The notes under the pieces were generated by a model. The model searched no databases. It was not told the DNA's origin and worked only from the letters and a program-made list of their open reading frames with translations. A DNA stretch of 64,000 bases from Paraburkholderia sp. IMGN_8 (GTDB lineage: Bacteria > Pseudomonadota > Gammaproteobacteria > Burkholderiales > Burkholderiaceae). Shown piece after piece: positions 54,710 through 63,963 of the stretch; position 1 is the stretch's first letter, and every line of letters starts with the position of its first letter. The stretch is from the NCBI RefSeq assembly GCF_038050405.1, contig NZ_CP150901.1, positions 3,472,001-3,536,000 on the forward strand, given 5' to 3'. The translations under genes and the position numbers were made by a program.

Positions 54710-55081
54710 ATGTCGAACAGAACCTCCCCGGCCACCCTCGCTGAAACGTCCCCCGCAACCAGGGACTCGCAATACTTCGAGTACACCTCGTCGGCCAATC
54801 CGATTGGCGCGAAGCTCATCTCGCGCGTGCCCTTCCGCAATTTCTCACCTTCGCTGTACTCGAATGGCGCAACGCGTGTCGTGCCGCTTGACCTTTCGGC
54901 AGAACTGGGTTGCCAGGGCCCGGCGACCGGTCCCGGCTTGAGCGCCAATTTCCTGCGCATCAAGTATGTTGCTGGAGCGGGTAGTGTACTGGTCCAGCGC
55001 CAAGGACGTGTGATGGATATGCCTCAGAGAAGCGCGGCGGGAGGTCCCCACCAGTATCGACACGCGAGAACCGCCCACTGA
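54710..55081 (+). pseudogene. N-terminal fragment, possibly of a cupin-type protein
   Basis: A frame with a GGAG ribosome binding site encodes SANPIGAKLISRVPFRNFSP and NGATRVVPLDLSAELGCQGP, resembling the N-terminus of larger Burkholderia cupin-like proteins (recognised from memory). After about residue 85 the sequence degenerates, with no cupin barrel. It is probably a truncated gene. Confidence 0.4.
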
Positions 55082-55459
55082 ACGTGACGCGAGCGTCTGC
55101 GTCACTAGTCATCCCGCGACCGCGCTTTTGACCGCGTGCTGGCTTTCGCGACCGGCGGCACGCGACCCTGATCAACCGTTCCACACCTGGAAATCTGACG
55201 ACCGTTTTCGGCGTACAGAGAGGATAACGAACTACGTTGATTGGACCAACCGCCCAGACCCCGACAATGTGCTCCCCTGTTGAGAAGCTATCGATTCAGA
55301 TCTGAACCGAATCCTGTTGCCCAAAATTTTTTATTCGGGTGCCAGAACCGACCGACGCGCCATTTCCTGTCGGAGCAGCTCTCGCTTGTGAACATCGCGG
55401 AGAGCGCACGTCGGAGGATCGGACCGCATCCCGTCGGTGCAACTCTCCCGTGCCTCTAC
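55082..55459. other. Gap downstream of the double-glycine peptide genes
   Basis: No supported gene. CAAAATTTTTTATT near 55322 could be part of a terminator for the minus-strand peptide genes. Confidence 0.35.
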
Positions 55460-55693
55460 TCATGCCTTGACAAGCTGCAGGCCGCCGAAATTCTGGATGG
55501 TGGGAATATCGACCTTCGTGTACGTGTCGGTCTGGGTGACCGGCGCCACCACGATGGCCGGGCTGGCGAAGCCGCCGCCATACGCAGCGTTGTAGTTTGC
55601 GACGTTGTAGTTGCTGCCGCCGCGTACAGCGGAGAGGGCCTTGACGGAGAGTTCTTCGGCGTGTGCGAGGTCTTTGATCATCAGCGAGGTCAT
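55460..55693 (-). CDS. Peptide with double-glycine leader, copy 1
   Basis: A 77-residue peptide. The leader of about 26 residues ends LSVKALSAVRGG, fitting the class II bacteriocin/microcin consensus LSxxxLxxVxGG cleaved by C39-peptidase ABC exporters. The predicted core of 51 residues is Gly/Asn/Thr/Val-rich (SNYNVANYNAAYGGGFASP at its start) and lacks Cys. AGGAG precedes the ATG. It is nearly identical to the next gene upstream. No exporter or immunity gene is in the window. Confidence 0.78.
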   Translation of the reverse strand: MTSLMIKDLAHAEELSVKALSAVRGGSNYNVANYNAAYGGGFASPAIVVAPVTQTDTYTKVDIPTIQNFGGLQLVKA

Positions 55694-55809
55694 GATAAAT
55701 CTCCTGGGTTTGCTTCGGTTTGGAAAACGCGATTCGTTGCAAGCGGTGGAGAGTCCCCGTCGGGGGTGAACGGTATCACCGGTCAGAAGGACTCTCCAAT
55801 CTGCTTAAC

Positions 55810-56043
55810 TCACAGTGCGACAAACTGCAGGCCGCCGAAATTCTGGACAGTGGGAATTTCGACCTTTGTGTGCGTGTCGGTCTGGGTGACCGGCGCCACC
55901 ACGACGGCCGGGCTGGCGAAGCCGCCACCATACGCAGCGTTGACGTTTGCGACGTTGTAGTTGCTGCCGCCGCGTACAGCGGAGAGGGCCTTGACGGACA
56001 GTTCTTCGGCGTGTGCGAGGTCTTTGATCATCAGCGAGGTCAT
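55810..56043 (-). CDS. Peptide with double-glycine leader, copy 2
   Basis: A 77-residue paralogue of the peptide at 55460, first in transcription order. The first 33 residues including the GG site are identical, and the core differs at about ten positions, mostly conservative and at the C-terminus (FVAL against LVKA). The ribosome binding site AGGAG is the same. The pair arose by tandem duplication of a unit of about 270 bp with a 350-bp period. Confidence 0.78.
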   Translation of the reverse strand: MTSLMIKDLAHAEELSVKALSAVRGGSNYNVANVNAAYGGGFASPAVVVAPVTQTDTHTKVEIPTVQNFGGLQFVAL

Positions 56044-56604
56044 GGTAAATCTCCTGGGTTTGCTTCGGTTTGGGAAAGAGCACTATTCGTTGCGCTCACA
56101 GGCACAAACGCATAGGGTGTGCCACGCTCAGATCGCGGGCCTTGAAGAATCGCCTAACCGCATGAAAACAAAGAAAAATAAATATTTCGCATGAGCTTTT
56201 GCGAAGCATTCCGAAGGGCTGGAGGAAAAAGATGTCCTGCTTTGACAAACATGTCTCCCAGTGACTGTTTGTTTTCGAACAACAGGTCTGTCCAGGTCAA
56301 TTTCAGATGACTTGGCGGCCGTTCGTGGTCCGCCCGGCCAGTGTCGCGTACACGTCAAACGCCGATGCGCGTCGGGCATTCGGTTTGTGCGGGACCGCGC
56401 GCGCTGTGATCGCCGTAGCTGAAACGTGAGTACCGTGGCGTGGCGAAAGCGGGACTGTGTGGCAAATCGCGTTGCGTTCGTGATGAGCGAGCGACCCTTG
56501 CATGCCAATCCTGCTCGCGTTACGTTGGCAAAGGGCCACCGTGCAAAGCACTCCGGCAATAGGCAAACGCGCGCGCCTTGGGCCAACCAATGGGAGATGG
56601 TGTG
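56044..56604. other. Upstream region of the peptide genes
   Basis: Contains the conserved leader of the peptide genes (to about 56090) and an AT-rich spot near 56165-56190 suitable as promoter. No gene is supported. Confidence 0.4.
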
Positions 56605-57128
56605 ATGCAAAACCTCGTCCAGATCGCGTGCGCAGCCTGCCTCGTCATAGCAACCGCTGCAACAGCGCAAACCCCAGCCTCACAACCCTCCGCGGGCGGG
56701 ACGCCCGACAAGATGCCATTCGACATTCCCTACGGCACTGCGATTGGTCTGGACACTGCGAAGAGACTGCTCGCGATTGCAGAAGCCGAAGCGAAGAAAC
56801 ACGACTGGAAAATGGACGTTGCTGTCGTCGACACGCATGGCGAACTCCTCGCATTCGAACGAATGGACGGCGCGAGTATGCGTCAATCGCGATATCGCAG
56901 AACAAGGCCCGCACGTCAGCAAGATTTCGTCGTGAAACCCGGGTCTTCTACAACCAGTTCGAGACCGGACATGCATACGTGAGCACGCTGGATGCGGGGC
57001 TGGTGGCATCGCCGGGAGGGTTTCCGCTCGTAGAAGAAGGAAAGCTTGTCGGCGCTATCGGCTGTAGTGGCGGCACGGGCGATCAGGACGCATCTGTGTG
57101 TAAGGCCGCCGCGGATACGATCAAGTAG
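56605..57128 (+). pseudogene. GlcG/HbpS-like heme-binding protein gene with frameshift
   Basis: A signal peptide (MQNLVQIACAACLVIATAAT) is followed by TAKRLLAIAEAEAKKHDWKM and VAVVDTHGELLAFERMDGA in frame one. The protein resumes in another frame with YASIAISQNKARTSARFRR, GLVASPGGFPLVEEGKLVGA and CSGGTGDQD. A single missing base near 56875 explains the break. The family binds heme or acts with corrinoid metabolism. It is a pseudogene unless the break is a sequencing error. Confidence 0.8.
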
Positions 57129-57269
57129 TGCGACGCTACTGTTCGCCGCAGCCGACGCATGCGACCCAATTCGGCCGGTCAAACTTCTACAAACCGGCTC
57201 TTCGTTCGTCGTGGCGTGCAATAGGCTAATGTTCCAGCGAGAACGAATCGAGGCGGCAAATGGCAATTC

Positions 57270-58154
57270 CTACGCCAATCGGAAATCCCACAACACATCG
57301 AGTACGTGTTGGGTGGAACGTTCGACGTACCCCGCACGATGTGCAACGCCAAGGCGACGCCACAACGCAGGGCGCAGCGGACGCATGGCAATGCGCTGGT
57401 CGGGCAATGGCGTAGTGGCCTCATGAGGCAGCAGCGCTGCGCCGTAACCTGCCGCGACCAGACTCTTGATTGCGTCGTTGTAGTTGAGCTGAATGCGCGG
57501 TGCAGGGTGGTGACCGCCAGTCGCAAACCACTCCGCAGTCAGACGCGAGAGACGCGTGGTGGTGTCATTTAGAATGAGAGACTGAGCAGCGAGCCACTCA
57601 GGCGTGATACGAGCCGGACACCGCCAATGTGCCGGCACGAAGGCCATGACGGGGTCGCGACGCCAAGGCTTTATTACGAGTCCAGCCACCGGGGACTGAG
57701 GCAGCGCAACCAGCCCAACATCCAGCGTTCCATCGGCCAGTCGGGTTAGCGTTTCATGCGAAGTGAGTACCGCAACCTGAATGTCGATAGCGGGATGGTG
57801 TTGGCGCAGCACCTCGAGCGCTTGCGGCAACAGGTGCGCGATCGCGCCGGTCGATGCCCCGAGCCGCACGCGTCCGGCGAGCCCTTGCACCTGGCGGTGA
57901 ACGTCGTCCAACGCCTGCTCCGCGTCGGCCAGCAGTCGACGCGCGCGCCCTACCAACATCTCGCCTATCGCCGACGGTCGAACATGTCCGCGCTTCCGTG
58001 ACAGGAGCGGGGCCCCAATGCGGTTTTCCAGTTCAGCGATGTGTAGGCTGACCGTTGGCGGCGCCAGGTGCAGCGCACGCGCCGCGTCGGCGAATGAGCC
58101 ACGGTCGGCAATAGCGACCAGGGTGCGCAAGCGGTCCAGGCTGATCTCTCGCAT
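57270..58154 (-). CDS. LysR-family transcriptional regulator
   Basis: A 294-residue LysR protein with HTH at residues 1-60 (FADAARALHLAPPTVSLHIA) and an effector domain including GRVRLGASTGAIAHLLPQAL. It is divergent from the argC-like gene 127 bp away. The intergenic stretch holds GTTATGAAATTCAAC, a partial palindrome around a T-N11-A LysR box, so it probably regulates the neighbour and itself. Confidence 0.88.
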   Translation of the reverse strand: MREISLDRLRTLVAIADRGSFADAARALHLAPPTVSLHIAELENRIGAPLLSRKRGHVRPSAIGEMLVGRARRLLADAEQALDDVHRQVQGLAGRVRLGASTGAIAHLLPQALEVLRQHHPAIDIQVAVLTSHETLTRLADGTLDVGLVALPQSPVAGLVIKPWRRDPVMAFVPAHWRCPARITPEWLAAQSLILNDTTTRLSRLTAEWFATGGHHPAPRIQLNYNDAIKSLVAAGYGAALLPHEATTPLPDQRIAMRPLRPALWRRLGVAHRAGYVERSTQHVLDVLWDFRLA

Positions 58155-58281
58155 GTCGGCGTCCAGATTCAGAAAAGCTGAATGTTAGCGTTATGAAATT
58201 CAACTTTCGCTATTCTAGCGGTGCGCGGAAGATAGGGGCTCGCTCTACTTGTTGTGGCCCAGTCACCGGAGTATTTCGCGC

Positions 58282-59211
58282 ATGAGCTCTCCCGTTGTTT
58301 TCATCGACGGCGACCAAGGCACCACCGGGTTGCAAATCCATGAACGGCTTCGCGACCGAAGCGACCTGAAGCTATTTACGCTTCCCGCTTCGGAACGCAA
58401 GGATCCGAAGCGTCGCGCCGAGGCCATCAACGCCTGCAACATCGCCATCCTCTGCCTACCCGACAACGCCGCGCGAGAGGCGATGGATACCATCGTCAAT
58501 CCTGCAGTCAGGGTAATCGACGCAAGTTCCGCCCACCGCACACAGCCAGACTGGACATACGGTTTTCCGGAGATGGCTCCGGGACAGGCGGAACGCATCG
58601 CGAACGCACGTCGGGTCACCAATCCCGGTTGCTATCCGACCGGTGCGATTGGCCTGCTGCGTCCCCTGCTACACGCCGGGCTCATACCAGACAGCTATCC
58701 GGTCAGCATTCATGCGGTGTCCGGCTACTCGGGACGCGGACGTGCCGGCGTGGAGGAGCATGAGCGGCAGGGCGCCGTCAACGCGCCTTCCTATCACGTC
58801 TATGGTCTGGAACTCGCGCATAAGCACACCCCGGAGATCCAGCAGCACGCCAGGCTCGCGCAACGACCCATCTTCGTCCCTGCGTATGGTGCGTTCCGCC
58901 AGGGCATCGTGCTGACAGTGCCCTTGGCGTTGCGGCTACTGGCGCCTGACGTGAATGGCGCCGCGTTACACGCATGCCTCGCGCGGCACTATGCCGAGGC
59001 GGCCCACGTGCATGTCTTGCCGCTGCAGGAGTCGTGCGTCTTAAAGCACCTGAATCCACAAGTGCTGAACGGTACGAACGACATGCGCTTGAGCGTATTT
59101 CCCAACATGGAGCACGGGCACGTGCTGCTATCTGCAGTTTTCGATAATCTTGGCAAAGGCGCATCCGGCGCTGCGGTTCAGAACCTGAACCTGATGCTCA
59201 CGCAGCAATAG
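58282..59211 (+). CDS. argC: N-acetyl-gamma-glutamyl-phosphate reductase, type 2
   Basis: A 309-residue dehydrogenase of the short ArgC class, which reduces N-acetylglutamyl phosphate in arginine synthesis. It has [17 protein letters not shown] as nucleotide motif, IDASSAHRT, and the catalytic Cys in [36 protein letters not shown] is typical. It is not in an arg operon and is paired with a LysR regulator, so it may serve a special pathway or conditional arginine synthesis. Confidence 0.87.
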   Translation: MSSPVVFIDGDQGTTGLQIHERLRDRSDLKLFTLPASERKDPKRRAEAINACNIAILCLPDNAAREAMDTIVNPAVRVIDASSAHRTQPDWTYGFPEMAPGQAERIANARRVTNPGCYPTGAIGLLRPLLHAGLIPDSYPVSIHAVSGYSGRGRAGVEEHERQGAVNAPSYHVYGLELAHKHTPEIQQHARLAQRPIFVPAYGAFRQGIVLTVPLALRLLAPDVNGAALHACLARHYAEAAHVHVLPLQESCVLKHLNPQVLNGTNDMRLSVFPNMEHGHVLLSAVFDNLGKGASGAAVQNLNLMLTQQ

Positions 59212-59311
59212 TGGCCAATCGATTGAGCTAACGTTCGGCCGCACCTATATGCCGACGATTGTTGTCAATCTGGTCGTGGCCGTCGAATGTCTCATAGGAG
59301 ACGCGTTTCGC

Positions 59312-60109
59312 TCATTTCGCAGGCATCGCCGAAAGCGGTTCGAGCCCAGTCCTCGAAATCGCGGGCGCCGCGTCCGGCGACGACAGAAACTGGATCAGCG
59401 CCTCTGCGCCGGCTGGATTTTTCGCATTGGTGGCGATGCCCCCGGAGAACACCGTGTACCTCTGCACTTCTGCGGGCAAACTGCCGACCACCGTCACCCC
59501 CTTCACCGGCAACAGTTCGACGACCTGCTGAAGTCCGATCTCAGCTTCTCCATTCGCGACGGCATCGGCGACCTGCACGGCCGGAATCATGCGGCTCTTG
59601 CTCTCCATCCGCCCCGCGATGCCGAGACGCCAGAACAGTTCGTTGCCGACAAAGACGCCACTCGGGCTGTCCGGATAGACGATCGACTTCGCTGCGAGCA
59701 GCGCTCGCCGCAATGCATCGGTCGAGCTGATATCCGGCTTCGGCGTCCCCTCGCGAACCACCATGCCGATTGCCGAGCGTGCGAAGTCCACCTTACTGTC
59801 AGGCAAGACCTTGCCGGCATTGATCTGTTCGTCGAGCGCATACCCAACCACGATCAGCACGTCGGCCCACTCGCCGCGCGCAAGCCGCACAGGGATCGCA
59901 TTCGCGGCCGTACCCACCGCGGGCCCCCAGACGGTGATTAGCTTACGGCCGGTCGCCTCCTCGAATTGCGGGCCCAGTTCGCGATAGGCTGACGCAAACC
60001 CGCCCGAAATCATCACCTTGACTTCGTCTGCCAATGCGACCCCGCTGCCCAGTAACGCGCCCGCTACGCAGAACGCGAGTGCACGAATCCTCAGCTTGCG
60101 GATGCTCAC
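59312..60109 (-). CDS. ModA-like periplasmic substrate-binding protein
   Basis: A 265-residue secreted binding protein with a signal peptide to about residue 27 (VALADEV). VMISGGFASAYRELGPQFEE and GIATNAKNPAGAEALIQFLSS are typical of the molybdate-binding ModA/extracellular solute-binding group. The start is a GTG at 60109. No permease or ATPase genes accompany it, so it is an orphan; the ligand may not be molybdate. Confidence 0.8.
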   Translation of the reverse strand: MSIRKLRIRALAFCVAGALLGSGVALADEVKVMISGGFASAYRELGPQFEEATGRKLITVWGPAVGTAANAIPVRLARGEWADVLIVVGYALDEQINAGKVLPDSKVDFARSAIGMVVREGTPKPDISSTDALRRALLAAKSIVYPDSPSGVFVGNELFWRLGIAGRMESKSRMIPAVQVADAVANGEAEIGLQQVVELLPVKGVTVVGSLPAEVQRYTVFSGGIATNAKNPAGAEALIQFLSSPDAAPAISRTGLEPLSAMPAK

Positions 60110-60386
60110 GGCCCCGCCCCATGTCGATTGGATGACCTAGTCTGCATATGCATCGAGTCCGGATGCCAGTCATGATGTTAGCCGGCATCGAGTGCGGCAG
60201 CGAGACTGCCGCAAACCTGTCAGCTCACTACCGCCGTCGCGGGCGCTGTTCGCCCCGTCTGAGTCATTCAGGCGCGATCCACCTCCGTCCGTTTTCGAAC
60301 CGACTTCGGCCGATCGTCGAGCAGATCGTGACCTTTAAAAGTAACGCTTTTTCTTCACGTCCATCACGAAACCGGCAAGCCAGGCT

Positions 60387-61418
60387 TCAGCCAATGAGAT
60401 CGGCACCTGTCGTAAGGACAATCTTTCCAAAGTGTGTGCCGGAATCGATCAGCTCGTGAGCGCCGCGAGCGTCGGCAAGCGTAAAGGTCTTGTAGACAAC
60501 CGGCTTGATCTTGCCGCTCTCGATTTGCGGCCAGACCTGCCGCTCGAGTTCATTGATGATGGTCGCCTTGTCTGCGGCTGTGCGCGATCGCAATGTTGAG
60601 CCCATATGCGTCAGACGTTTCGTCAGCATCGGCAAGATGTTGAGATCCTTCGCCGGCCCCTTGATCACGCCCACCTGGAGGATCCGTCCGTCCATGGCTG
60701 CGGCGTCATAGTTTCTAGCCACGTAGTCGCCGGCAATGATGTCGAGGATCACGTCGACGCCTCTTCCATCGGTAGACCGCTTCGTTTCGGCGACGAAATC
60801 TTCCTCGCGGTAGTCAATCGCGAGGTCTGCGCCTAGCGCCAGGCTAGCCTCCCGATGCGCCTGCGAGCCAACTGTCGTGATGATTTTCGCAGCGCCGAAT
60901 GCCTTCGCCAGCATGGTCGCCGTGGTACCGATACCTGACGCGCCGCCATGGATCAACACCGATTCGCCGGCAACCAGCTTGCCGCGCTGGAACAGGTTCA
61001 GCCATACCGTCATAAACGTTTCGGGCATAGCCCCCGCTTCCACCAACGTCAGGCCTTTGGGGATATGCATCGTGTTGCAGGCGTGCGCGACGGCATATTC
61101 TGCGTAGCCACCGCCGGGAATCAATGCACACACCAGTTCGCCGATCCGGAATTGGGACACGTCGGAGCCGACGGCAACCACTTGACCTGCCACTTCCAGC
61201 CCTGGAATGTCCGAAGCGCCGGGGGGTGGATCATACAGCCCTTTGCGCTGGAAAACGTCGGGGCCGTTCACGGCAGCCGCGTGGATGCGGATCAGAACCT
61301 GATCGGCGGCCGGCATCGGCACCGGGCGCGTAGTCGGCACCATGACCTCAGGGCCGCCGGGCTGTTTGATCTCAATGGCCGTCATGGACGACGGCACACG
61401 ATAAGTTGAAGCAGACAT
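60387..61418 (-). CDS. NAD(P)H quinone oxidoreductase, zinc-free MDR family
   Basis: A 343-residue medium-chain reductase. AAAVNGPDVFQRKGLYDPPP and PGLEVAGQVVAVG are N-terminal signatures of the QOR/PIG3 group, and the NADPH site is HGGASGIGTTATMLAKAFG. Zinc ligands are absent. The ATG at 61418 follows AAGGAG at good spacing. It is divergent from a LysR gene that probably controls it in response to quinones or electrophiles. Confidence 0.9.
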   Translation of the reverse strand: MSASTYRVPSSMTAIEIKQPGGPEVMVPTTRPVPMPAADQVLIRIHAAAVNGPDVFQRKGLYDPPPGASDIPGLEVAGQVVAVGSDVSQFRIGELVCALIPGGGYAEYAVAHACNTMHIPKGLTLVEAGAMPETFMTVWLNLFQRGKLVAGESVLIHGGASGIGTTATMLAKAFGAAKIITTVGSQAHREASLALGADLAIDYREEDFVAETKRSTDGRGVDVILDIIAGDYVARNYDAAAMDGRILQVGVIKGPAKDLNILPMLTKRLTHMGSTLRSRTAADKATIINELERQVWPQIESGKIKPVVYKTFTLADARGAHELIDSGTHFGKIVLTTGADLIG

Positions 61419-61539
61419 GGATACCACTCCTTCTATAGATGAGGCTCGATTGATCCGGGCGGATCATTGAACGAGGAACTCTTGCGTTCAGTATAGGCAT
61501 CGACATTGATGAATACGTGCAGCATTATTCACGTGGTGA

Positions 61540-61555
61540 GATGCAAATTTGCATC
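61540..61555. promoter_or_regulatory. Perfect palindrome overlapping the LysR leader
   Basis: GATGCAAATTTGCATC is a 16-bp perfect palindrome directly upstream of the AGGAGG ribosome binding site of the LysR gene. It is a candidate autoregulatory operator. Confidence 0.5.
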
Positions 61556-61569
61556 AGGAGGGCGGCACG

Positions 61570-62469
61570 ATGAACTGGGACGACGCGCGAGTGTTTCTCG
61601 CGGTGGAGCGCGAAAAAACGCTCCGTGGAGCGGCCAGGACGCTCAATCTCGATCAGGCGACGGTCGGCAGACGGATTGCGGCACTAGAGCACGCCCTACG
61701 TGCAACGCTCTTCCTGCGCACCTCTGAGGGTTACGCGTTGACTGCCGCAGGCGAGGCCGCGCTGAGATCAGCGGAGAAAATGGAACGCTCCGCACACGAA
61801 CTCGTCAGACGAACTCAAGGCACGGATACACGGCTTGCGGGGGACGTAAGAGTCACCAGTACCGACTCGATCGCGCTCGACTTCCTGCTTCCCGCCATCG
61901 AACGCCTGCATGCTGCGCATCCCGAAGTGCGCGTCCTGCTGGACACGTCGACGCGCATGCTGAATCTGGCAAAGCGTGAAGCGGATATCGCGGTCCGGTC
62001 TGTCAGGCCGGACAATCCCGATCTCGTCGCGCGGCGCCTGGCTCGCTGGCCCATGGCGCTCTTTGCATCGAATGCTTATCTCGAGCAGCACGGCAAGCCC
62101 GCCGCTGGCTCCGCATTCGCGGGCCACGATCTTGTCGTCTATCAGGGAAACTGGACCGGTAATCGATCACCGACTCTTGCTGGCGAACCGGTACACGCGG
62201 GGCGCATCGTATCGACCTTCAATTCCAGCCTCATGCTGCGTACCGCGGTAAAGGCCGGCATCGGCATCGGTGAGCTTCCGATACATCTGGCTGAACACGA
62301 CGGACTCGTGCAGATATGGCCGGAACCCGCACGTGGGGCGGTCTACGAAATCTGGCTCGTCACGCATCAAGACCTTCGGCATACCGCGCGCATCGCAGCA
62401 ATGATTGACGGCATCGTCTCCGCGTTCGAAGCTCACACAAACCACACAAAAGAGTCACGCACGACTTAG
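61570..62469 (+). CDS. LysR-family transcriptional regulator
   Basis: A 299-residue LysR protein. The HTH (residues 1-60) contains RGAARTLNLDQATVGRRIAA, and the effector domain includes VTSTDSIALDFLLPAIERLH and NLAKREADIAVRSVRPDN. The ATG at 61570 follows AGGAGGG. Its divergent partner is the quinone oxidoreductase gene. Confidence 0.9.
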   Translation: MNWDDARVFLAVEREKTLRGAARTLNLDQATVGRRIAALEHALRATLFLRTSEGYALTAAGEAALRSAEKMERSAHELVRRTQGTDTRLAGDVRVTSTDSIALDFLLPAIERLHAAHPEVRVLLDTSTRMLNLAKREADIAVRSVRPDNPDLVARRLARWPMALFASNAYLEQHGKPAAGSAFAGHDLVVYQGNWTGNRSPTLAGEPVHAGRIVSTFNSSLMLRTAVKAGIGIGELPIHLAEHDGLVQIWPEPARGAVYEIWLVTHQDLRHTARIAAMIDGIVSAFEAHTNHTKESRTT

Positions 62470-63043
62470 CTGCGGATGCTGGGTGTCGCGTTACATGCCC
62501 GAGCGGCCGATTTATGCAGAATGTCAGCTGTTCAACGCGACATCGCGACCGTCGCCTCATGGCCGCACTAAGGCGTTACTCGCCGCTGGAAACCTGCGGT
62601 CAGGGGTAGGGCCGCAGCTTGATCGTTCAACGCACGACGGAGCCATCGCGGTACCCATTGACCGCGCGCCCCGGCCACGCGCGGTGACAAACTTATTGCG
62701 TTCTGCGACAGAGATGCTTGACGGCGGATGAACAAAGTACGCCGAATTCCTATCATAAGCGTCTGGGTTATATAAACCGGCAAATCCATGCCGTTTTACC
62801 GCAGTTCGGCTAGACCCCTATCTGTCCGGGGCTCGTGACAAACGAGGTTTGCGCGCGCAGCGCTTGAAGCGTAAGCAGTTGCTCACATGGGAGCGAAGAG
62901 AAAATGCGGGGCCTGAGGGGCTTGGCGGCCTCCTTTTGTCACACGCGGTAACGAATTTCCCCTGCACGCCCCCGGACATGCGTGCCCCGCCGCGGTCTAA
63001 ATCTTTAGCGGAGTCGTTCCGCCGCATTAGATGAGGTCTTACC
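62470..63043. other. Gap without a convincing gene
   Basis: Open frames on both strands look like chance frames. No RNA or named repeat was recognised. The promoter of the His-rich lipoprotein gene should lie at the right end. Confidence 0.4.
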
Positions 63044-63487
63044 GTGCAGCACATGATTTTGCCCCCTTTGACGGGGGTATTTGCAGCCGCGTTGCTGGGC
63101 GGCTGTGCCGCGGCGCCTTACGACACATCGATGAATTCCTGTGATCAGGAGTACATGATGACCAATCCTGCGGGCGCTGAATATTACTGCGGTCCCGGCT
63201 ATGGGTACCCCCTGTACGAAGGAGGCTTTCTCGGCTTTGTCGATATCGACCACTTTCACCATCACCATCACCACCATGACCATGACCATGACCGTGACCG
63301 TGACTTCGATTTTCATCGCGGCCATGACCATGATCGTGACTTTCATCACGGTGGCGCCATGGCAGGCGGCGGACACGGCGAAGCGCACGCCGGAGGCCAC
63401 GGCGGCGGGCACGACTCAAGTGGCTTCGGCAGTGACTTTCAGCCGTCGGGAGCGAGCGGATCGCACGGAGGTGGTACGCGCAAGTAA
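63044..63487 (+). CDS. Histidine-rich lipoprotein
   Basis: A 147-residue envelope protein. The GTG at 63044 has GAGG seven bases upstream; an ATG at 63053 is less well placed. The signal ends in the lipobox LLGGC. A short Cys/Tyr-rich segment follows, then HFHHHHHHHDHDHDRD with further HD/HR repeats to about residue 105, and a Gly/His-rich tail. The composition suggests binding of nickel, zinc or copper in the periplasm or at the outer membrane. It stands alone. Confidence 0.7.
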   Translation: MQHMILPPLTGVFAAALLGGCAAAPYDTSMNSCDQEYMMTNPAGAEYYCGPGYGYPLYEGGFLGFVDIDHFHHHHHHHDHDHDRDRDFDFHRGHDHDRDFHHGGAMAGGGHGEAHAGGHGGGHDSSGFGSDFQPSGASGSHGGGTRK

Positions 63488-63783
63488 CCGGAATCACGCA
63501 ACGGACAGCACCTCCACAATCCTCCGCTCGAACGCCCGGTCTTCTTTGCCGAACAGATGACAATGGTCGGGGCTGACGCCGAGGGTCCGGATGGAATGCC
63601 TCTAACGGGCCGGCAAGCAGCGCTTTACTTTGTAAGACGATCCGCGCATAAAGGTTGCTTGTTTTGGCAGAGCCGACGATCGGGTTGCACGTCCAGGAAG
63701 CGTTGCGCTCATGTCTCGCCTCGCGGCATGGGTGGTGCGCGAATGGGCGCGGTGCGCTGGAGGATATCGATGACGATCATCGG
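63488..63783. other. Short gap before IS91 scrap
   Basis: No gene is supported. Part may be a decayed continuation of the IS91-type element. Confidence 0.35.
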
Positions 63784-63963
63784 CGCACCGGGTTGGCCAG
63801 AAGTCCGTAGTGACGGATGCGATGGAAGCCGCTGGGCTGCACGTGCAGCAGGAAGCGGCGCATGAACTCGCCGGCTTCGAGCGTCATGGTCTTGTAGCGG
63901 GTGTGTCCCTTCGCGCAGTAGTCCTTCCAGCGGAAGGTCACGCCGCGCTCATCGAATGCGACC
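63784..63963 (-). mobile_element. IS91-family transposase fragment
   Basis: The minus strand reads VAFDERGVTFRWKDYCAKGH, then EFMRRFLLHVQPSGFHRIRH and YGLLANPVRR followed by a stop. This is the conserved region after the Y2 catalytic motif of IS91/ISCR transposases. A stop codon lies just upstream near 63973, so the gene is broken. Confidence 0.75.

Noticed and set aside
55805..56083. Alternative minus-strand frames across the double-glycine peptide genes
   Set aside because: They are out of frame with the conserved leader and its ribosome binding sites and are Arg-rich shadows.
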